From NCBI GenBank assembly GCA_020833205.1, contig JAJHQT010000023.1, forward strand, positions 1 to 11,389: 11,389 bases of DNA, given 5' to 3'. Source of the stretch: Pyrobaculum sp. GTDB lineage: Archaea > Thermoproteota > Thermoprotei > Thermoproteales > Thermoproteaceae. How positions within the stretch are numbered: the first letter of the stretch is position 1; every line of letters starts with the position of its first letter. The notes beneath the pieces are model-generated. The model saw only the letters and a program-made list of their open reading frames with translations. It did not search any database and was not told where the DNA came from. Below are positions 7,839-11,389 of this stretch, piece after piece. A program made the position numbers and the translations under genes.

Positions 7839-8128
7839 TGAAGAAAAAGGAAGAGAGACGGGGCCCCACTCTTTTCGACTTTGTGGAGTCAAAGAAAGAA
7901 GAGAAGAAGCCGGCTAGGCCTGAAAGTGGCAAAGATGTCGTAGAGGAGTTCTATTATTTAGTAAAGGACAAAAAGAGAGTAAGCAAAGAGGAGACGGCTC
8001 GTTGGGCAAAAGAGAGAGGTATATCCACTGCAGATCTCATTAAGGCGGTGGAGAGATTAGTCGCCGAGAAGAAGATACGTAAGAAACTAGACGACGAGGG
8101 GAACTTGATCTATGAGGCGTATGGATAA
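7838..8128 (+). CDS. Small charged winged-helix-like protein with N-terminal PIP-box-like motif
   Basis: A 96-residue, highly charged, soluble protein of unknown function. The N-terminus is a basic patch (MKKKEERR) followed by GPTLFDFV (about 10-17), which resembles a PCNA-interacting peptide but lacks the leading Gln and the second aromatic residue. A Lys/Glu linker follows. Residues about 33-95 look like a small winged helix: VVEEFYYLVKDKKRVSKEE, a TARWAKERGISTADLIKAV helix pair, then a LVAEKKIRKKLDDEGNLIYEAY wing. ATG 7838 overlaps the preceding stop (TGATG) and has GGTGA upstream; TTG 7835 is the alternative. It is translationally coupled to the 225-residue protein, so the two probably act together. 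Its 3' end overlaps the opposite-strand gene ending at 8110 by 19 bases. Confidence 0.75.
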   Translation: MKKKEERRGPTLFDFVESKKEEKKPARPESGKDVVEEFYYLVKDKKRVSKEETARWAKERGISTADLIKAVERLVAEKKIRKKLDDEGNLIYEAYG

Positions 8129-8364
8129 CCCGTAGTTATGTTGTAAATCTCAACTACAAAACTCCCGTTGAAGTAAAACCACACACAAGAAGAGACTACT
8201 ATCGGACCCGAGGTGTTAAGCGCCGTTCCGCAGTCGGCGTGACGCGTGGCTTCAAATACATACTTCAGCCTAGCCAAGTCGACAGCTAAGTGCCCTATAT
8301 ACGCGGTTAACAACACAGCCACGATGAAGAGGACAGCAGCCATGAGACCCTCAAATAGGTTCAT
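8110..8364 (-). CDS. Small single-pass membrane/secreted protein, loosely pilin-like
   Basis: An 84-residue protein I do not recognise. A hydrophobic segment at about 7-24 follows the short N-terminus MNLFEG. The rest is a small polar domain with two cysteines (Cys45, Cys60), NTS, NGS and NIT N-glycosylation sequons, and a C-terminus rich in Tyr and Thr, all of which suits an exterior location. The junction EG|LM fits a permissive class III (pilin-type) cleavage pattern, but no basic residue precedes it, so a pilin role is tentative. Its ATG overlaps the stop of the 36-codon gene (ATGA, 8364-8361), making it the last member of a three-gene chain. Its 3' end overlaps the convergent winged-helix gene by 19 bases. 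Confidence 0.65.
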   Translation of the reverse strand: MNLFEGLMAAVLFIVAVLLTAYIGHLAVDLARLKYVFEATRHADCGTALNTSGPIVVSSCVWFYFNGSFVVEIYNITTGYPYAS

Positions 8365-8471
8365 GAGGCAAAAGCCCTGTAGAGTATTTCTATGTAGTGA
8401 AACGCGATAGACGCAACGTATAGCAACGCCGTAGCCAGAGCCGCCATGAAGAGGTGATATAAAAATCTCAT
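8361..8471 (-). CDS. 36-residue single-transmembrane microprotein
   Basis: A very short gene of unknown function. ATG 8471 overlaps the stop of the upstream gene (ATGA, 8471-8468), and its own TGA overlaps the next ATG (ATGA, 8364-8361), so it fills the gap between its neighbours exactly. The 36-residue product begins MRFLYHLF, has one hydrophobic helix at about 3-26 rich in Ala and Leu, and ends in an amphipathic YIEILYRAFAS tail. Being linked at both ends by four-base overlaps, with a membrane-type product like both neighbours, is the main evidence that it is real. No Shine-Dalgarno is visible ahead of it, consistent with coupled translation. Confidence 0.6.
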   Translation of the reverse strand: MRFLYHLFMAALATALLYVASIAFHYIEILYRAFAS

Positions 8472-8632
8472 AACTGCCGAGAGAAAGTTAACATATACTG
8501 GATGTCTTCCAGCACCTTCTTAACAATATATTGAAGTTCGTCAAGCGGAAACTTTGCCGTAAGAATTAACAATAGGAGAGATACCACAACAGCCGTTACA
8601 ACCGAATATAACGAGTCTTCAACTACTTTCAC
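8468..8632 (-). CDS. Small membrane protein, first gene of the coupled trio (start uncertain)
   Basis: An unrecognised small protein with one transmembrane helix (LYSVVTAVVVSLLLLILTA) followed by a helical, charged tail (FPLDELQYIVKKVLEDIQ). The 3' end is well defined: its TGA overlaps the next ATG (ATGA). The start is not. I give GTG 8632 (54 residues), which puts four residues before VEDSLYSV and keeps the gene out of ileS. TTG 8665 (65 residues) and ATG 8755 (95 residues) are also in frame, but the last would run antisense through the ileS promoter and first codons. A/T boxes at 8648-8653 and 8664-8683 are available for transcription, though none has ideal spacing for any of the starts. 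Confidence 0.55.
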   Translation of the reverse strand: MKVVEDSLYSVVTAVVVSLLLLILTAKFPLDELQYIVKKVLEDIQYMLTFSRQL

Positions 8633-8670
8633 GATGTAGTTATCTGATTTAAAGCCAACTAACAAAAAAT

Positions 8671-8683
8671 TAAAACTTAAATA
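8671..8683 (+). promoter_or_regulatory. Likely A-box region of ileS
   Basis: An A/T-rich stretch with TTAAAACTTAAATA precedes ileS. Its 3' half (CTTAAATA) would place transcription start near 8705, just before ATG 8718. The 5' half would fit ATG 8697 instead. The same A/T-rich block may also serve the divergent membrane-protein trio. Confidence 0.45.
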
Positions 8684-8717
8684 ATCACGCCCTCCGATGA
8701 CTAATGGGGATTTTAAG

Positions 8718-11389
8718 ATGTTATCCACGTACAACCCGCAGATAGTTGAGGCCAAGGTTTCTGAGTATTGGGAGCGTAACAGGATTTTCGAAAAATGGAA
8801 AACTTGGCGTGGTAGGCTTATTTTCGCATTTCTCGAGGGGCCGCCTACAACTAACGGAATGCCGCATGTGGGACATATAAGGGGGCGTACCTATAAAGAC
8901 GTAGTGCTAAGATTCCACCGCCTCCTCGGCCACGACGTCTGGGTACAGGGAGGCTGGGATATGCAGGGGATGCCCGTGGAGTGGGAAGTGGAGAAAAAAC
9001 TCAAGCTTAGAAGCAAAAAGGAGATCGAGCAGTACGGGTTGGAGAAGTTCGCGACGGCTTGTAATGAGCTGGTCGATGAGTATCTAAGCTATTGGAAGGA
9101 ATGGGGTACCAAGAGGCTGGGGCTTTGGCTTGACATAGAGAACGCCTACGAGACAAGACAGCCGCGCTATCTGGAGTACGCCTGGCGTGTGGTGAAAAGG
9201 GCGCATGAAGAGGGGCTGTTGCTTGAAGATTACAGAGTGCTCTGGTTCTGTCCGCGGTGTGAGACTTCGCTTAGCGACCACGAGGTGGCTCTTGGCTACG
9301 AGGAGAGAGAGGACCCCTCTATCTACGTCAAGTTTAGGGTAGAGGGCTCGTCCAACGAGTTTCTAGTCATCTGGACCACCACGCCCTGGACTATAGTTGA
9401 CAACGAGGCCGTGGCTGTCCACCCGGAATACGTTTACGCCAAGGTAGAGGTAAACGGAGAATATTGGTGGGTCGCCGAGAGGCTGGCCCCCTCATTAATG
9501 GCGAAATTGGGCATAAAGACGTGGCGCGTGGTGGAGACAAAGAGGGGGGCTGAGCTGGCGGGTATGCGCTACCTCCACCCACTTGCGGAGGAGGTGCCCG
9601 AAAGGGCCTCTAGACCCCACGTGGTAGTGACGGCAGAGTTCGTGACTCTGGAACAAGGCACAGGCCTTGTTCACATAGCCCCGGCACACGGGCCCGAGGA
9701 TTTCGAGGTAGCTAAAAAACACGGCCTCGCCATTACAAACAGCGTGGAGATAAACGGCGTCTACAACGACCTTGGGGGCAAATACAGGGGCAAGCACGTC
9801 TACGATGTGGATAAGGAGGTGATAAAAGACCTCCGCGCAAAGGGTCTGCTGGTCTACGAGGAAAAGATACGACACGAGTATCCACACTGCTGGCGTTGTG
9901 GGTCTAAGCTCATCCTCCGCGCAGATAGGCAGTGGTTTATCGCAATTTCGCGTATACGCGACAAGATGTATTCAGAGCTGCAGAAAGTCGACGTAGTGCC
10001 TACGAAGCTTAGAGATAGATTCGACGTGTTTGTACAGAACGCCCGGGATTGGAACATCTCGCGGAGCAGGGTGTGGGGCACCCCCTTGCCTATCTGGCGG
10101 TGTAGAAAAGACGGCAGAACCCTGGTGGTGGGCTCGCTTGAGGAGTTGAAGAAGCTGGCTAAGGAGCTTCCGCCCGTCGACGACTTCAAGCTGGTGCACA
10201 GGCCATGGATCGACCAAGTCAAGCTCTCTACGCCGGATTGCGACGAGTGGGTCAGAGAGCCCTACGTAATGGACGTGTGGCTGGACAGCGGAGTGGCTTG
10301 GATAGCCGCCGTCGACGGCGAGAGGAACAAGGAGCTTTGGGAGAAGCTCTACCCCTACGACTTCGTGACAGAGGGCATCGACCAGACCAGGGGCTGGTTC
10401 TACTCCCTCCTGGCCACCTCTGTGCTCTACACCGGCAAGGCGCCGTACAAATCCGTGCTTATACAGGGACTCATCTTAGATAAATACGGCCAAAAGATGT
10501 CTAAGAGCAAGGGCAACGTGGTGTGGGCTAAAGACCTCTTTGAGAAATACGGCGCAGACCCGGTCAGGCTCTACATCTTGACTAAGGCGGCGCCGTGGGA
10601 AGACCTCTCCTTCGACCCAGACGAGGTGAGACACGTTTTGGGCGACCTCAACATCTTGTGGAACGTGGTGAAGTTCGCCGACACCTATATGACGCTGGAC
10701 GGCTTCTCGGCCGAGAAGTACCCGCTGGAGAAATGGCTAGACAAGGCGCTTGACGAAGATAGATGGCTTCTCTCTGAGCTGAACATGACAATACACAACT
10801 TCATCAATCATATGAAAAACTTTGAATTCCACAAAGCCGCCAACCTCTGGAGGGAGTTCGTGGTCGAGACCCTGAGCCACCGCTACATTAGACTTCTCCG
10901 GAGACGTGTATGGTCTGAAGAGCCGACGCCTGATAAATACGCGGCGTACGCCGTGCTTCACCACGTCCTTAAAAACGTGCTTATACTCGGCGCGGCTCTA
11001 GTGCCCTTCATCACGGAGTACCTCTGGCAGACATATGTGAAGAAGTTCGAGAGAGAAACAGCGGAGTCCGTCCACCTGGCGCAATACCCAACGCCGGGGC
11101 CCGTAGACGCAGACCTTGTGGAGACCTTCCACGAGCTCTTCACGGCCTTCTCCGCGCTTGCCGAGGCCAGGAACAAAGCAGGTATAAAGCTTAGATGGCC
11201 TATACGGGAGGCCTACGTGAAGGGCGCAAAACACGTGGAGAGGTATAAAGAACTGTTACAATACCTCGGCAACGTAAAAGAGATCAAAGTTGGAGACTGC
11301 CCCAAGGACTATATCAGCGCCGCCGAGGGAGGCGTAGAGGTCTGTCTACCGGGCAAGCTAGAGCCCGAGCTGTACTACGAGGCCCTGGC
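8718..11389 (+). CDS. ileS: Isoleucyl-tRNA synthetase (3' partial)
   Basis: Class I aminoacyl-tRNA synthetase that attaches isoleucine to tRNA-Ile in the cytoplasm. About 890 residues are in the window; the C-terminal anticodon-binding end is cut off by the right edge. The HIGH motif is HVGH (50-53) within PPTTNGMPHVGHIRGR, and KMSKS is at 593-597. The editing (CP1) domain shows TTTPWT and GTGLVHIAPAHGPEDF, and WLDSGVA follows before the catalytic half. CPRC (178-181) and CWRC (391-394) are two cysteine pairs, possibly a zinc site. The usual WDxHGLP segment reads WDMQGMPVEW (80-89). ATG 8718 is preferred because MLSTYNPQIVEAKV matches the usual N-terminal length. ATG 8697 is in frame and adds seven residues. 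An in-frame TAA at 8682 limits any further extension. Confidence 0.96.
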   Translation, partial: MLSTYNPQIVEAKVSEYWERNRIFEKWKTWRGRLIFAFLEGPPTTNGMPHVGHIRGRTYKDVVLRFHRLLGHDVWVQGGWDMQGMPVEWEVEKKLKLRSKKEIEQYGLEKFATACNELVDEYLSYWKEWGTKRLGLWLDIENAYETRQPRYLEYAWRVVKRAHEEGLLLEDYRVLWFCPRCETSLSDHEVALGYEEREDPSIYVKFRVEGSSNEFLVIWTTTPWTIVDNEAVAVHPEYVYAKVEVNGEYWWVAERLAPSLMAKLGIKTWRVVETKRGAELAGMRYLHPLAEEVPERASRPHVVVTAEFVTLEQGTGLVHIAPAHGPEDFEVAKKHGLAITNSVEINGVYNDLGGKYRGKHVYDVDKEVIKDLRAKGLLVYEEKIRHEYPHCWRCGSKLILRADRQWFIAISRIRDKMYSELQKVDVVPTKLRDRFDVFVQNARDWNISRSRVWGTPLPIWRCRKDGRTLVVGSLEELKKLAKELPPVDDFKLVHRPWIDQVKLSTPDCDEWVREPYVMDVWLDSGVAWIAAVDGERNKELWEKLYPYDFVTEGIDQTRGWFYSLLATSVLYTGKAPYKSVLIQGLILDKYGQKMSKSKGNVVWAKDLFEKYGADPVRLYILTKAAPWEDLSFDPDEVRHVLGDLNILWNVVKFADTYMTLDGFSAEKYPLEKWLDKALDEDRWLLSELNMTIHNFINHMKNFEFHKAANLWREFVVETLSHRYIRLLRRRVWSEEPTPDKYAAYAVLHHVLKNVLILGAALVPFITEYLWQTYVKKFERETAESVHLAQYPTPGPVDADLVETFHELFTAFSALAEARNKAGIKLRWPIREAYVKGAKHVERYKELLQYLGNVKEIKVGDCPKDYISAAEGGVEVCLPGKLEPELYYEAL

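Noticed and set aside
8132..8159. Inverted repeats GTAGTT/AACTAC and TTGTA/TACAA after the 7838 gene stop
   Set aside because: Considered as a terminator hairpin, but the arms compete, no T-run follows, and the stretch is coding for the minus-strand gene.
8694..8764. Possible C/D box sRNA (CGATGA followed by CTGA)
   Set aside because: The C box has mismatches, spacing is long, no D'/C' pair is visible, and it overlaps the ileS start.
9495..9887. 130-codon minus-strand frame
   Set aside because: Antisense to the IleRS editing domain, which is clearly coding.

Overview
The window looks like chromosomal DNA of a hyperthermophilic crenarchaeon, very probably a Pyrobaculum-type member of the Thermoproteales. 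The reasons are: a bifunctional phosphoglucose/phosphomannose isomerase that closely resembles, from memory, the characterised Pyrobaculum aerophilum enzyme; an archaeal XPB/SSL2-type helicase; A-box (TATA) promoters about 23-25 bases upstream of start codons, implying leaderless mRNAs; GTG starts; and very tight packing with overlapping genes. No tRNA, rRNA, CRISPR array or insertion sequence was seen, and no stretch over 300 bases lacks a gene.

Layout, left to right. Bases 3-2995 (+): the 3' part of a zinc aminopeptidase of family M1 fused to HEAT repeats and a C-terminal coiled coil, then uracil phosphoribosyltransferase (upp), joined by a TGATG stop/start. Bases 4485-2987 (-): the PGI/PMI gene followed by an A24-type (prepilin/prearchaellin) peptidase, joined by an ATGA overlap and converging on upp. 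Bases 4531-6489 (+): an XPB/SSL2-like helicase, divergent from PGI/PMI across a 45-base spacer with one near-symmetrical A/T box that can serve both genes. Bases 7055-6486 (-): a winged-helix protein with a four-cysteine putative zinc site, sharing a CTAG stop with the helicase. Bases 7161-8128 (+): an uncharacterised two-gene operon of winged-helix-like proteins, divergent from the previous gene. Bases about 8632-8110 (-): three tiny membrane-protein genes, each joined to the next by ATGA; the middle one has only 36 codons. Bases 8718-11389 (+): isoleucyl-tRNA synthetase, cut by the right edge.

The flanks are housekeeping genes (peptide breakdown, uracil salvage, sugar-phosphate isomerisation, DNA repair/transcription helicase, tRNA charging). 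The stretch from about 7056 to 8717 is more AT-rich and holds only small, poorly characterised genes: two divergent DNA-binding-type units and the coupled trio of membrane proteins. This is the most likely place for undescribed biology. The trio's last protein has a loose pilin-like N-terminus, and a prepilin-type peptidase lies in the same window, but a functional link is inference.
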